Shown: piece by piece, positions 15,642 through 23,883 of the stretch
How positions within the stretch are numbered: position 1 is the first letter of the stretch
How the letters are laid out: the number at the start of each line of letters is the position of its first letter
Program-made: the position numbers and the translations under genes
Notes under the pieces: model-generated
Database searches by the model: none
Seen by the model: the letters and a program-made list of their open reading frames with translations, nothing else
What the model was told of the DNA's origin: nothing
NCBI GenBank assembly: GCA_014379925.1
Contig: JACMKY010000202.1
Location: 1 to 28,607 of the forward strand
Origin: Cytophagales bacterium
GTDB lineage: Bacteria > Bacteroidota > Bacteroidia > Cytophagales > ES-bin-26
Direction of reading: 5' to 3'
Length of the DNA stretch: 28,607 nt

Positions 15642-16754
15642 ATGAAAAGAGCACTCGTTACGGGAATTACCGGGCAGGACGGCGCTTACCTGGCCGAGTT
15701 GTTGTTGAGCAAAGGCTACGAGGTGCACGGCATCAAACGGCGGAGTTCCCTGTTCAACACCAACCGGATCGATCACCTCTACGAGGACCTGCACGAACAA
15801 GACGTCCGTTTTATTCTGCACTACGGGGACCTGACCGACTCGACCAACATTATCCGCATCATCCAGGAGGTTCAACCCGACGAAATCTACAACCTGGGGG
15901 CGATGTCGCACGTGAAGGTGAGCTTCGACGAGCCGGAATACACCGCCAACGTGGACGGGATCGGTACGCTGCGAATTCTGGAGGCCGTACGCTTGCTGGG
16001 ACTCACCGACAAAACCCGCATCTACCAGGCTTCCACCTCCGAGCTTTACGGTCTGGTGCAAGCCGTTCCGCAGTCGGAAACCACTCCTTTCTATCCCCGT
16101 TCCCCCTACGCCGTGGCTAAATTGTACGGCTACTGGATCACCGTCAATTACCGGGAAGCCTACCGCATGTACGCCGTAAACGGCATCCTCTTCAACCACG
16201 AATCCCCCCTGCGGGGTGAAACCTTCGTGACGCGCAAGATCACGCGGGGAGTTGCCCGCATCGCCCTGGGTCAACTGGACAAGCTCTACGTGGGTAACCT
16301 GGAGGCGCAGCGCGACTGGGGACACGCCAAGGATTACGTAGAAGCCATGTGGCGCATTCTACAGCAGGACCAGCCCGAGGACTTTGTGGTGGCCACCGGC
16401 AAAACTACCCGCGTGCGGGATTTTATTCGGATGGCCTTCGACGAGTTGGGCATCGAACTTGCCTTTTCGGGGGAAGGAGAAAGTGAAACAGCGCACGTAA
16501 CCGCTTCCCGGCACCCGGAATTCCGGGTGCCGGTCGGCAAGGAAGTGGTGGCAGTGGACAAGAAATATTTCCGGCCTACCGAAGTGGATCTGCTTATCGG
16601 TGATCCGACCAAGGCCATGACCAAGTTGGGTTGGAAGCCCCAGTACGACCTGCCCGCCCTGGTCAAGGAGATGGTACGCAGCGACGTCGAACTCTTCAAA
16701 CGAGACCGCCTGCTGGCCAGGGGTGGCCACCGCGTGATGAACTACAAGGAATGA
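15642..16754 (+). CDS. gmd: GDP-mannose 4,6-dehydratase
   Basis: Gmd converts GDP-D-mannose to GDP-4-keto-6-deoxy-D-mannose with bound NADP, the first step towards GDP-L-fucose, GDP-rhamnose or GDP-perosamine for surface glycans. The 370-residue extended short-chain dehydrogenase has the Rossmann motif TGITGQDG (7-14), RRSSLFNTNRID (33-44), and catalytic Thr132, Glu134, Tyr156 and Lys160 (STSELYG and SPYAVAKLYGYW). NHESPLRGETFVTRKITRG is a Gmd signature. No fcl/wcaG or glycosyltransferase is adjacent, so the final sugar cannot be told from this window. ATG at 15642 fits the family start. The rhomboid gene follows after 52 bp. Confidence 0.97.
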   Translation: MKRALVTGITGQDGAYLAELLLSKGYEVHGIKRRSSLFNTNRIDHLYEDLHEQDVRFILHYGDLTDSTNIIRIIQEVQPDEIYNLGAMSHVKVSFDEPEYTANVDGIGTLRILEAVRLLGLTDKTRIYQASTSELYGLVQAVPQSETTPFYPRSPYAVAKLYGYWITVNYREAYRMYAVNGILFNHESPLRGETFVTRKITRGVARIALGQLDKLYVGNLEAQRDWGHAKDYVEAMWRILQQDQPEDFVVATGKTTRVRDFIRMAFDELGIELAFSGEGESETAHVTASRHPEFRVPVGKEVVAVDKKYFRPTEVDLLIGDPTKAMTKLGWKPQYDLPALVKEMVRSDVELFKRDRLLARGGHRVMNYKE

Positions 16755-16806
16755 TTCAGATTGATTTCTCAACCGACAAAATCCAAGAACCTTAGTTCCC
16801 GAAACG

Positions 16807-17394
16807 ATGACCGCCTACAACCGCAGTTGGCTGATTCCCTTGCGCTTCGTCGCGCTTCTGTGGCTGATTAAGGCAGTGGAAGCAATTCTTGGCGTCAGCT
16901 TTGCCAACTTCGGTCTTTACCCCCGCCACGCTTCTGGTCTGGTGGGGGTACTGCTGGCTCCCCTCATCCACGGGGATGTCTACCACCTGCTTTCCAATTC
17001 CATTCCCCTGCTCATCCTCGGTACGGCATTGTTTCTGCTCTACCCCACGGTGGCGTACCCGGTGTTCTTTGCCGGTTATTTCCTCACTGACCTGCTGGTG
17101 TGGGGGTTCGCGCGTCCCTCCATCCACATCGGCGCGAGTGGCCTGCTCTACGCGGTGGCCGCTTTTCTGATGACCATCGGATTGTTCAAAAAAGATTTTA
17201 AATCACTGGCCGTTTCGCTGATCGTGGCTTTTTTCTACAGCAGCATCATCTTCGGGGTGTTGCCCATCGTGCCGGGGGTTTCGTGGGAATCGCACTTGAT
17301 GGGGGCGCTGGTAGGCATCGGCTGCGCTTCTTCATTCAGCCGAAGCCGTCTGTTGGATCGCGGGCGCGAAGAAGAAGTACCGGTGCGGAGGTGA
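16807..17394 (+). CDS. Rhomboid-family intramembrane serine protease
   Basis: A 195-residue polytopic membrane protein with about six hydrophobic segments. The rhomboid active-site features are visible: HLLSN (His60, Asn64) for the oxyanion region, GASG with nucleophile Ser111, and SWESHLMGALVG with His163 of the Ser-His dyad. It lacks extra soluble domains. The protease would cleave transmembrane segments of other proteins in the inner membrane; the substrate is unknown. It lies 52 bp after gmd on the same strand, without an obvious functional link, and ends 26 bp from the converging small lipoprotein gene. Confidence 0.88.
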   Translation: MTAYNRSWLIPLRFVALLWLIKAVEAILGVSFANFGLYPRHASGLVGVLLAPLIHGDVYHLLSNSIPLLILGTALFLLYPTVAYPVFFAGYFLTDLLVWGFARPSIHIGASGLLYAVAAFLMTIGLFKKDFKSLAVSLIVAFFYSSIIFGVLPIVPGVSWESHLMGALVGIGCASSFSRSRLLDRGREEEVPVRR

Positions 17395-17420
17395 AGAAGG
17401 AGACTAAGAAAGTACGGGGG

Positions 17421-17684
17421 TTAGTTGCCCGCCTCGGCCTGCCCTGCCCCACCGAATAGCTTCTCGCGGATGGCCGCCGTTCGCTGTTCCAACTCCGGAC
17501 GGGGCGTGTATTTGTTTTTGCTTTGTTCGGCTACCGTGTCTTTTCCGTACACGTACGACTGACCGGCGCGCACATCGGTTTGCTCCGCTTTGTTGTAATC
17601 CTGGAAATGACAAGCCGAGGCCAACAGCACTGTGCCAGCTACCAGGAAAGTCTTGGACAAAGTGCTTTTGAAGATAAAATTCAT
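17421..17684 (-). CDS. Small lipoprotein of unknown function
   Basis: An 87-residue predicted lipoprotein. The signal peptide covers residues 1-24 and ends in the lipobox LASAC, with Cys25 as the lipidated residue. The mature 63 residues are polar, with SYVYGKDT and a Lys/Arg/Glu-rich helix (RPELEQRTAAIREKLFG) but no domain I recognise. The start at 17684 (MNFIFKSTLSK) is supported by the signal peptide and by a good promoter 38 bp upstream at 17722-17752. It lies downstream of uvrD on the same strand but 244 bp away, with its own promoter. Confidence 0.7.
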   Translation of the reverse strand: MNFIFKSTLSKTFLVAGTVLLASACHFQDYNKAEQTDVRAGQSYVYGKDTVAEQSKNKYTPRPELEQRTAAIREKLFGGAGQAEAGN

Positions 17685-17721
17685 GGGTTAATTCAGAGAA
17701 CGGTGCTTGGACGAAACCCGG

Positions 17722-17752
17722 TAAAGCTACGTTGGTTTGCTGGTAATTGCAA
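17722..17752 (-). promoter_or_regulatory. Putative promoter of the small lipoprotein
   Basis: On the minus strand TTG (17750-17752), a 20-nt spacer, then TAGCTTTA (17722-17729), one mismatch from TAnnTTTG. Spacing is that of a Bacteroidota primary sigma promoter, and the leader would be about 30 nt. Confidence 0.55.
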
Positions 17753-17821
17753 CGGATTTTTGGTATTCCGACCACCATTGCCAAAATCCTGACAATCTTC
17801 TTATCCCGAAAATCGTGGTTC

Positions 17822-17863
17822 AGACGGGGTCGCCTAGACGGGGTCGCCTAGACGGGGTCGCCC
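17822..17863. repeat. Three tandem copies of a 14-bp repeat
   Basis: The unit AGACGGGGTCGCCT occurs at 17822-17835 and 17836-17849, with a third copy at 17850-17863 that differs only in its last base. The array lies 65 bp past the uvrD stop and upstream of the lipoprotein promoter. Each unit contains a short GAC-GGG-GTC dyad. Confidence 0.9.
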
Positions 17864-17928
17864 AGGCCTTCTTTTCACCAACCGATTGCCCAACCCCCTA
17901 ACCGGCAAAGCCAAAACCGAAACCCGTT

Positions 17929-20238
17929 TTATTCTGCCACGATTCGCAACTTGGCGAAACTCAACAGCAGCGTTTTCTCCCCCACCGTTTCGAAGGTGAT
18001 GTGGGCCTTGCGGTCGTGACCGGCCTGTTCCACCCGCTGCACCGTGCCGTAGCCGAATTTGAGGTGCTCCACGCGCATCCCTTCGCGCAGGCCGGCGGTA
18101 TTGCTGGGGGTAAAGTCGGGCGAGGGCGTGTAGTTGGTGGCGGGTTTCACCACCTCGGCGCGCATCGGGCGGGCCGTCAGGTTGCGGACGAAGTTGGCGG
18201 GGGCGCCCGGTCGGTGTTCGGTTTCGGCTTCGTTGGCCCAGGATTTTTCGCCTTGGCCATTGCTTTCGGTGCCGTGCCGCCGCAGGCCGCGCTTCATCTG
18301 CACGTACGCTTCGTCGATCTCATTCAGGAAACGACTGGGCTCGCAGCCCTTCAGGCGGCCGAAACGGTAGCGCGTTTCTGCGAAAGAGAGTACCAGTTTC
18401 CGTTCCGCGCGCGTGATGGCGACGTAAAACAGCCGCCGTTCCTCCTCCAGGTCGGCGCGGCTTTCGAGCATCATCTGCGAAGGAAATAAATCTTCCTCCA
18501 AACCCACGATGTGCACATTCTTGAACTCCAGACCTTTGGCCGAGTGAATGGTCATCAGCGTTACCTTGTCGGGATCCTGGTCTTTCTCGTCTTCGTCGGC
18601 GTTGGTGAGCAACGAAACCGTTTGCAGGAACGCGCTCAGGCCCTTGTCCGGATTTTCCGGATTGTCCACGTATTCCTTGATGGCGTTGAGCAGTTCCTGA
18701 ATGTTCTCGTAGCGGGCCATTCCCTCCACGCTTTTGTCCTCGTAGAGTTCCTTGAGGATGCCCGACGCCTTGGCAATGTGGGCGGTCACCCCGAAAGCAT
18801 CCTGGCTGTCGAGTAGCAGCCGGAAACTCTTGATGAGGGTGGCAAACTGATCGATCAGCCCGGCGGTACGGCCCGCGAGGTACTGACTGACGTGGCTGAT
18901 CACGTCCCACACGGAGGTGAGGTTTTCGGCCGCCGTTACCACGATCTTGGCTACGCTGGCGTCGCCGATGCCCCGCTTGGGCAAGTTGACGATGCGTTTG
19001 AAGGCTTCCTCGTCGTTCTGGTTCACCGTAAAGCGCAGGTAGGCCAGCAAATCCTTTACCTCTTTGCGCTGGTAAAACGAGAGTCCCCCGATGATCCGGT
19101 ACTTGATGTTGAGCCGCCGCAACGCTTCCTCAAAAGCCCGCGACTGGGCGTTGGTGCGGTAGAGGATGGCAAAATCGCTGTTGCGCAGTCCCCCGTTCAT
19201 TTTTTCCTCGAAGATGGAGGTGGCAATGAACCGTCCTTCTTCGGCGTCCGACGAAGCCTTGACAATTTCAATGAGCGGCCCCTCGTCGTTGGCCGTCCAG
19301 ACGGCTTTCCGCAGTTGCGCTTTGTTGCGGTTGATCACGGAGTTGGCCGCGTTGACGATGTTCTGCGTGGAGCGGTAGTTCTGCTCCAGTTTGATCACGG
19401 CCAAATCGGGATAGTCCTTCTCGAAGTTGAGAATGTTCTGGATGTCGGCACCCCGGAAGGCGTAGATGCTCTGCGCGTCGTCGCCCACCACGCCGATGTT
19501 CTGGTGCACCGCCGCCAGTTTCTTGGTGATCAGGTACTGCGAGATGTTGGTGTCCTGAAACTCATCCACCAGCACGTACTTGAATTTCTGTTGGTATTTG
19601 TTGAGCGCGTCGAGGTGGTCGCGGAAAAGAACGTTGGTGTTGTAGAGCAGGTCGTCGAAATCCATGGCGTTGGCCTTGAAGCAACGCTCCTGGTAGATCC
19701 GGTACAGGCGACCGGTTTCGGGAATGCGGGCGGCATCGTCGTCGGCGCGGTAGATGGGATTGCGTTGGTACTCCTCGGGGGAGATGAGGCGGTTCTTCGC
19801 CCCCGAGATGCGGCTAAATACGCTGTTGACGCGATACAGCTTGTCATCCAGGTTGGCCTCTTTGATCAGGCTCCGCAGCAGCGACTTGGAATCGTCGGTG
19901 TCGTAGATGGAGAAGTTGCTGGTGTAGCCCAGCCGAGCGGCCTCGATGCGCAGGATCTTGGCGAATACCGAGTGGAAAGTGCCCATCCAGATGTTGCGCG
20001 CCTCGCTGCCCACCAGTTGTTCGATGCGGCGGCGCATTTCGGCGGCGGCCTTGTTGGTGAACGTGAGCGAGAGGATGCGGAAGGGGTCCACGCCCTGGTG
20101 GATCAGGTAGGCAATGCGGTAAGTAAGCACCCGCGTCTTGCCCGACCCGGCGCCCGCGATGATCATCAGGGGGCCTTCGGTGTGCAGGACGGCTTCCCGC
20201 TGGGGTTCGTTGAGGGTATCCAGGAATTTCAGATCCAT
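17929..20238 (-). CDS. UvrD/PcrA-type superfamily 1 DNA helicase
   Basis: A 769-residue 3'-5' SF1A helicase for nucleotide excision and mismatch repair and for clearing RecA filaments and stalled forks. Motifs in order: Q motif LNEPQREAV (9-17), Walker A GAGSGKT (29-35), LTFTNKAAAEM (Ia), FHSVFAKILR (Ib/Ic), DEFQDTN (II), GDDAQSIYAFRGA (III), LEQNYRST (IV), VTLMTIHSAKGLEF (V) and VAITRAERKL (VI). The C-terminal tail ends in a Tudor-like module (about 700-769, GMRVEHLKFGYGTVQRVEQ) that in PcrA/UvrD binds RNA polymerase. Full-length domain set and no nuclease domain separate it from AddA and RecB. UvrD and PcrA names cannot be separated by sequence alone. The start ATG at 20238 gives the canonical N-terminus. 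Confidence 0.95.
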   Translation of the reverse strand: MDLKFLDTLNEPQREAVLHTEGPLMIIAGAGSGKTRVLTYRIAYLIHQGVDPFRILSLTFTNKAAAEMRRRIEQLVGSEARNIWMGTFHSVFAKILRIEAARLGYTSNFSIYDTDDSKSLLRSLIKEANLDDKLYRVNSVFSRISGAKNRLISPEEYQRNPIYRADDDAARIPETGRLYRIYQERCFKANAMDFDDLLYNTNVLFRDHLDALNKYQQKFKYVLVDEFQDTNISQYLITKKLAAVHQNIGVVGDDAQSIYAFRGADIQNILNFEKDYPDLAVIKLEQNYRSTQNIVNAANSVINRNKAQLRKAVWTANDEGPLIEIVKASSDAEEGRFIATSIFEEKMNGGLRNSDFAILYRTNAQSRAFEEALRRLNIKYRIIGGLSFYQRKEVKDLLAYLRFTVNQNDEEAFKRIVNLPKRGIGDASVAKIVVTAAENLTSVWDVISHVSQYLAGRTAGLIDQFATLIKSFRLLLDSQDAFGVTAHIAKASGILKELYEDKSVEGMARYENIQELLNAIKEYVDNPENPDKGLSAFLQTVSLLTNADEDEKDQDPDKVTLMTIHSAKGLEFKNVHIVGLEEDLFPSQMMLESRADLEEERRLFYVAITRAERKLVLSFAETRYRFGRLKGCEPSRFLNEIDEAYVQMKRGLRRHGTESNGQGEKSWANEAETEHRPGAPANFVRNLTARPMRAEVVKPATNYTPSPDFTPSNTAGLREGMRVEHLKFGYGTVQRVEQAGHDRKAHITFETVGEKTLLLSFAKLRIVAE

Positions 20239-20557
20239 GCGGCTTTCATTCGGTCTTCATCGTAAAGGAGGAGCAAGTTACGGATTATTTCCTTGGTCGG
20301 TCTTTTCCGGACGGGCATTTTCGGCCCGCCCGGGACGGGGAAGCGGCCGTGCAATCGGTGGCCGGGGGGGGTGGTTTTTGAAGAGGCGGGCTTTCCGTTG
20401 CGAGGCCACCAGGAAATTCACCCCGACGCAATGGGGCCGCGATTTTCGGGATTGACCCGCAAATGCGTACCTTGGCGCTCTCTACCAAGCGCCGCCCTTT
20501 CGGGAAGGGCACCGTCCGTTTTCCGGCCTGGGTCCGCGGGAGTAGGCTTCCTTACGT
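20239..20557. other. Divergent intergenic region uvrD / dxr
   Basis: These 319 bp are GC-rich, with a G8 run near 20365. A weak dxr promoter candidate is TTCG (20445-20448), 19 nt, TACCTTGG (20468-20475). Hairpins follow: GGCGCT (20474-20479) with AGCGCC (20488-20493), and GCCCTT (20494-20499) with AAGGGC (20505-20510), loop TCGGG. They would lie at the 5' end of the dxr transcript. No gene or known riboswitch was recognised. Confidence 0.4.
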
Positions 20558-21724
20558 ATGCAACCCAAACGCCGCATTGCCCTGCTCGGCTCCACGGGCT
20601 CCATCGGTACGCAAGCCCTGGAAGTGATCCGGGCCAACCCGGACTCTTTCGCAGTGGAGGTACTCACCGCTCAGCACAACGCGGACCTGCTCATCCAGCA
20701 AAGTGCGGCGTTCCGTCCCAACGCGGTGGTCATCGGCCACGAGGTACGCTACGATCGGGTGTTTGCCGCCCTGGACCCGCTCGGAATCAAGGTCTACGCC
20801 GGTGCCAACGCCCTGGCCTCGGTGGTGGAGATGGAAAGCATCGACCTGGTGCTGACCGCCCTGGTGGGTTACGCCGGGTTGCAGCCGACCCTGCGGGCCA
20901 TTCGGGCGGGCAAGCCCATCGCGCTGGCCAACAAGGAAACGCTGGTGGTGGCGGGCGAACTGGTAACCCGGCTGGCCAGGGAGAAAGGCGTAAACATCTA
21001 CCCGGTCGACTCCGAACACTCGGCCATCTTCCAGTGCCTGCTGGGCGAGTTCCACAACCCCATCGAAAAGGTGATTCTGACTGCTTCGGGCGGGCCCTTT
21101 CGGGGCCGCAGCCTCGAATCGCTCCGCACCGTGACGAAAGCGCAGGCCCTCAAACACCCCAACTGGGCCATGGGCGCCAAGGTTACCATCGACTCGGCCA
21201 CGCTGATGAACAAGGGATTGGAAGTGATCGAAGCCAAGTGGTTGTTCGGCCTTCGGGCGTCGCAGGTGGAGGTGGTCGTGCACCCGCAATCCATCATCCA
21301 TTCGATGGTGCAGTTCGAAGACGGCAGCATCAAGGCGCAGATGGGACCGCCCGACATGCGCCTGCCCATCCAGTTCGCCCTCGGCTACCCCGCCCGGCTC
21401 AAGTCCGATTTCCCCCGCCTGGACTTCCGGGATTACCCGCAATTGACTTTTGAGCAACCCGACACCCGCACTTTCCGGAACTTGCAACTGGCCTTTGATG
21501 CCCTGCACCAGGGTGGAAACATGCCCTGCGTCGTCAACGCGGCCAACGAAGTGGCCGTGGCGGAATTCCTGCGGGACGCGATCGGGTTCCTGCAGATTTC
21601 CGACCTCATCGCCGCATGTATGGCGAAAGTGCCGTATATTGCAAATCCTTCCTACGAGGACTACGTCAGTACGGACTTGGAAACCAGACGGATTGCCTTG
21701 GAAAATCTAAGCCATATGCAATAG
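20558..21724 (+). CDS. dxr: 1-deoxy-D-xylulose-5-phosphate reductoisomerase
   Basis: Dxr rearranges and reduces DXP to MEP with NADPH and a divalent metal, the committed step of the MEP isoprenoid pathway. The 388-residue protein has the NADPH-binding LGSTGSIGTQAL (10-21), ALANKETLVVAGE (122-134), the metal ligands Asp151 and Glu153 (PVDSEHSAIFQ) and Glu222 (MNKGLEVIEAKWLF), and the flexible loop PNWAMGAKVTIDSATLMNKG region over the active site. Length matches the family (about 390-400). ATG at 20558 gives the canonical start. rseP follows on the same strand after 115 bp, a common pairing in Bacteroidota and other bacteria. Confidence 0.98.
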   Translation: MQPKRRIALLGSTGSIGTQALEVIRANPDSFAVEVLTAQHNADLLIQQSAAFRPNAVVIGHEVRYDRVFAALDPLGIKVYAGANALASVVEMESIDLVLTALVGYAGLQPTLRAIRAGKPIALANKETLVVAGELVTRLAREKGVNIYPVDSEHSAIFQCLLGEFHNPIEKVILTASGGPFRGRSLESLRTVTKAQALKHPNWAMGAKVTIDSATLMNKGLEVIEAKWLFGLRASQVEVVVHPQSIIHSMVQFEDGSIKAQMGPPDMRLPIQFALGYPARLKSDFPRLDFRDYPQLTFEQPDTRTFRNLQLAFDALHQGGNMPCVVNAANEVAVAEFLRDAIGFLQISDLIAACMAKVPYIANPSYEDYVSTDLETRRIALENLSHMQ

Positions 21725-21839
21725 TGTCCGGTCTTTCCAAGTGGGAACGGGAAGGCCCATCGGTCGAAATCCGGACCGTCCGGTCGTCTGGTTAGGCGTA
21801 GGCAGGAAAACGAATGAGAAAACAAGCCGCCCAAATTCC

Positions 21840-23237
21840 ATGGATGTATTGATTATGGCCGGACAGTTGATTTTGGGACTGTCCATTCTGGTAGGATTGC
21901 ACGAGCTGGGGCACCTGGTTGCCGCCAAGGTATTCGGAATGCGCGTGGAGCAGTACTCCATTGGCTTTCCCCCCAAGCTTTTCGGGGTTCGGTACGGGGA
22001 GACGGAATATTCGCTGGGGGCCATCCCGCTGGGAGGCTACGTGAAAATTACGGGCATGGTCGACGAGTCGCTCGACACGGATTACCTGAGCAGTGAACCC
22101 AAGCCGTGGGAGTTCCGCGCCAAGCCCGCCTGGCAACGCCTCATCGTGATGATGGGGGGCATCCTGGTCAACGTGCTGACCGGCATCCTCATTTTCGTGG
22201 TGTTGACCTATTCGAACGGAGAAAGTGATTTATCCATCAAGGAAGCCCGCTACGGCATCGTGGCCTACGACCTGGCCAAGGAGATTGGCCTGCGAACGGG
22301 CGACAAGATCGTGCGGGTCAACGGCCAGCCCTACGAATATTTTTCCGATCTGCGCAGTTCCGAGGTATTGCTCGGCCAGAACAGCTACTACACCGTAGAG
22401 CGCAACGGCCAGACGCTGGACATTCGCATTCCCAACGACTTCGTCAGCAAACTGACGGACCGAAAGAATGCGCAGCCTTTCCTGGACGCGGTGCAACCGT
22501 TTGCGGTGGGTAAACTAACGCCCGGTCTTCCGGCCGAGAAAGCTGGCCTGAAGGCCGGGGACCGCATTGTAAGCGTGAACGGCGGCGAGATTCGCTTTTT
22601 CCACGAACTGCAGGATCGCCTGTGCGCCAACCGCAACCAGGAGATCGGCGTGAAGGTGGACCGCGACGGTCAGTTGCGCGACCTGAGAATGCGGGTCAAC
22701 GCCGACGGGACCATTGGGTTCTCGGTCATTTCACTTTTGAAACCCACCATCATCAAGTATTCCCTGGGCGAATCCATCGCGAAGGGCACCGAACGCGCTT
22801 TCAGCGTTATATTCGACACCATCCGGGGTTTCGGAAAAATATTTCGCGGCGACATCTCCTTCAGCAAATCGGTGAGCGGTCCCGTGGCCATCGCCGGTTT
22901 CTACGGCGACCAGTGGGTGTGGGAGCGGTTCTGGGCGGTCACGGGGTTGATCTCCATGGCCCTGGCCTTCATGAACTTTCTGCCCATCCCGGCGTTGGAC
23001 GGCGGCCACGTGATGTTTCTGCTCTACGAGATCGTTTCCGGCCGCAGTCCTTCCGACAAGTTCCTGGAAGTTTCGCAGAAAATCGGAATGGTATTGTTGC
23101 TGGGCCTGATGGTGTTTGCGGTGTCCAACGACATTTTCAAGAACATCAGTACCAACAAGGAGCCCCCCACGCGGGGCATCTGCAGCTACTGCGCGCCCGC
23201 CAAAGCAAGCGCCAGCCCCAGTGATTCTCTGACGTAG
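21840..23237 (+). CDS. rseP: Site-2 intramembrane metalloprotease RseP
   Basis: A 465-residue inner-membrane zinc protease that cuts anti-sigma factors and leftover signal peptides. The zinc site HELGH is at 21-25 in the first transmembrane helix, and the third ligand Asp387 is in PIPALDGGHVMF. Two PDZ domains lie between about residues 125 and 300 (GLRTGDKIVRVNGQPY; GLKAGDRIVSVNGGEI). The start at 21840 (MDVLIMAGQLILGLS) puts the HELGH helix at the usual place; an upstream frame to 21741 adds a non-hydrophobic 33 residues. After the last membrane helix (ending SNDIFKNI) there is an extra tail of about 28 residues with CSYC and an Ala/Ser-rich end, longer than the family norm. It is probably coexpressed with dxr. 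Confidence 0.95.
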   Translation: MDVLIMAGQLILGLSILVGLHELGHLVAAKVFGMRVEQYSIGFPPKLFGVRYGETEYSLGAIPLGGYVKITGMVDESLDTDYLSSEPKPWEFRAKPAWQRLIVMMGGILVNVLTGILIFVVLTYSNGESDLSIKEARYGIVAYDLAKEIGLRTGDKIVRVNGQPYEYFSDLRSSEVLLGQNSYYTVERNGQTLDIRIPNDFVSKLTDRKNAQPFLDAVQPFAVGKLTPGLPAEKAGLKAGDRIVSVNGGEIRFFHELQDRLCANRNQEIGVKVDRDGQLRDLRMRVNADGTIGFSVISLLKPTIIKYSLGESIAKGTERAFSVIFDTIRGFGKIFRGDISFSKSVSGPVAIAGFYGDQWVWERFWAVTGLISMALAFMNFLPIPALDGGHVMFLLYEIVSGRSPSDKFLEVSQKIGMVLLLGLMVFAVSNDIFKNISTNKEPPTRGICSYCAPAKASASPSDSLT

Positions 23238-23344
23238 GAACTCCCCACGGGGACAACCGTTTTATAATCGGGTGGTGGCCCGGAACCGACGCTCCGGCCG
23301 GGCGGAAAAATCAGTTCGTCCATCAAACCGCGGAAAAGTAAGCC

Positions 23345-23848
23345 ATGAGGAAGCACGCGCTGGTTTTGATGGTAATTGCCCTGGGCGCGTTTCCTTCCGT
23401 TCGGTCGGCGGCCGTACTCCATCCCTTCCACACCAGCATTACCCAGATTGATTACGACCCCAAGACCCAGGTGTTCGAGGTGAGCCTGCGCGTGTTTACC
23501 GACGATTTCGAGACGGCCCTCGCCAGGGAAGGCAACCAGCCGATTAAACTGGATGAGACCGGTCAGCACGACGCACTGATCGAGGGTTACCTGCGCAAAC
23601 AATTTGGCTTTACCGACCCGGCAGGACTCCGGAAAGCGGCGCGCTTCATCGGCAAGGAATTCGAGGTGGAGGCCACCTGGATCTACCTGGAAGTTCCCTG
23701 TCCCCCACCCGTGAGCGGCCTGCGTTTGCGGAATGCGTTGCTCACCGAAGTGTTCGAAGATCAGGTCAACGTGGTCAACTTCACCTACCTGTCGGCCAAG
23801 CGCACGTATCTCTTCAAAGCCGACAATGCCTTGCAACCCCTGGATTAG
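23345..23848 (+). CDS. DUF6702 family exported protein
   Basis: A 167-residue exported protein of unknown function. Residues 1-22 are a signal peptide (core LVLMVIALGAF, ending RSA before AVLHPFH). The mature part starts LHPFHTSITQIDYDPKTQVF and continues EVSLRVFTDDFETAL, a pattern I know from the Bacteroidota DUF6702 family. The middle DALIEGYLRKQFGF and the ending VNVVNFTYLSAKRTYLFK also fit. It probably forms a beta-sandwich in the periplasm or outer membrane. It lies 107 bp after rseP on the same strand and ends 35 bp from the converging OmpA-type gene. No catalytic motif is visible, and function is not known. Confidence 0.82.
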   Translation: MRKHALVLMVIALGAFPSVRSAAVLHPFHTSITQIDYDPKTQVFEVSLRVFTDDFETALAREGNQPIKLDETGQHDALIEGYLRKQFGFTDPAGLRKAARFIGKEFEVEATWIYLEVPCPPPVSGLRLRNALLTEVFEDQVNVVNFTYLSAKRTYLFKADNALQPLD

Positions 23849-23883
23849 TTTACCGCTGAAAACTGAATTCCAAACGGTTAAAT

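Noticed and set aside
15642..17394. gmd plus rhomboid as part of a surface polysaccharide cluster
   Set aside because: No fcl, glycosyltransferase, flippase or polymerase gene is adjacent.
17822..17863. The tandem repeat as a CRISPR or insertion-sequence remnant
   Set aside because: The units are directly adjacent with no spacers, no cas genes are near, and no transposase or target duplication is seen.
18892..20265. A 457-codon plus-strand frame opposite uvrD, and a similar 438-codon frame (24106-25422) opposite the OmpA-type gene
   Set aside because: Both are Val/Gly/Asp-rich mirror frames of confirmed genes with no motifs of their own.
20285..20512. A 75-codon minus-strand frame between uvrD and dxr
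   Set aside because: Pro/Arg-rich low-complexity translation of GC-rich spacer that covers the dxr leader hairpins.
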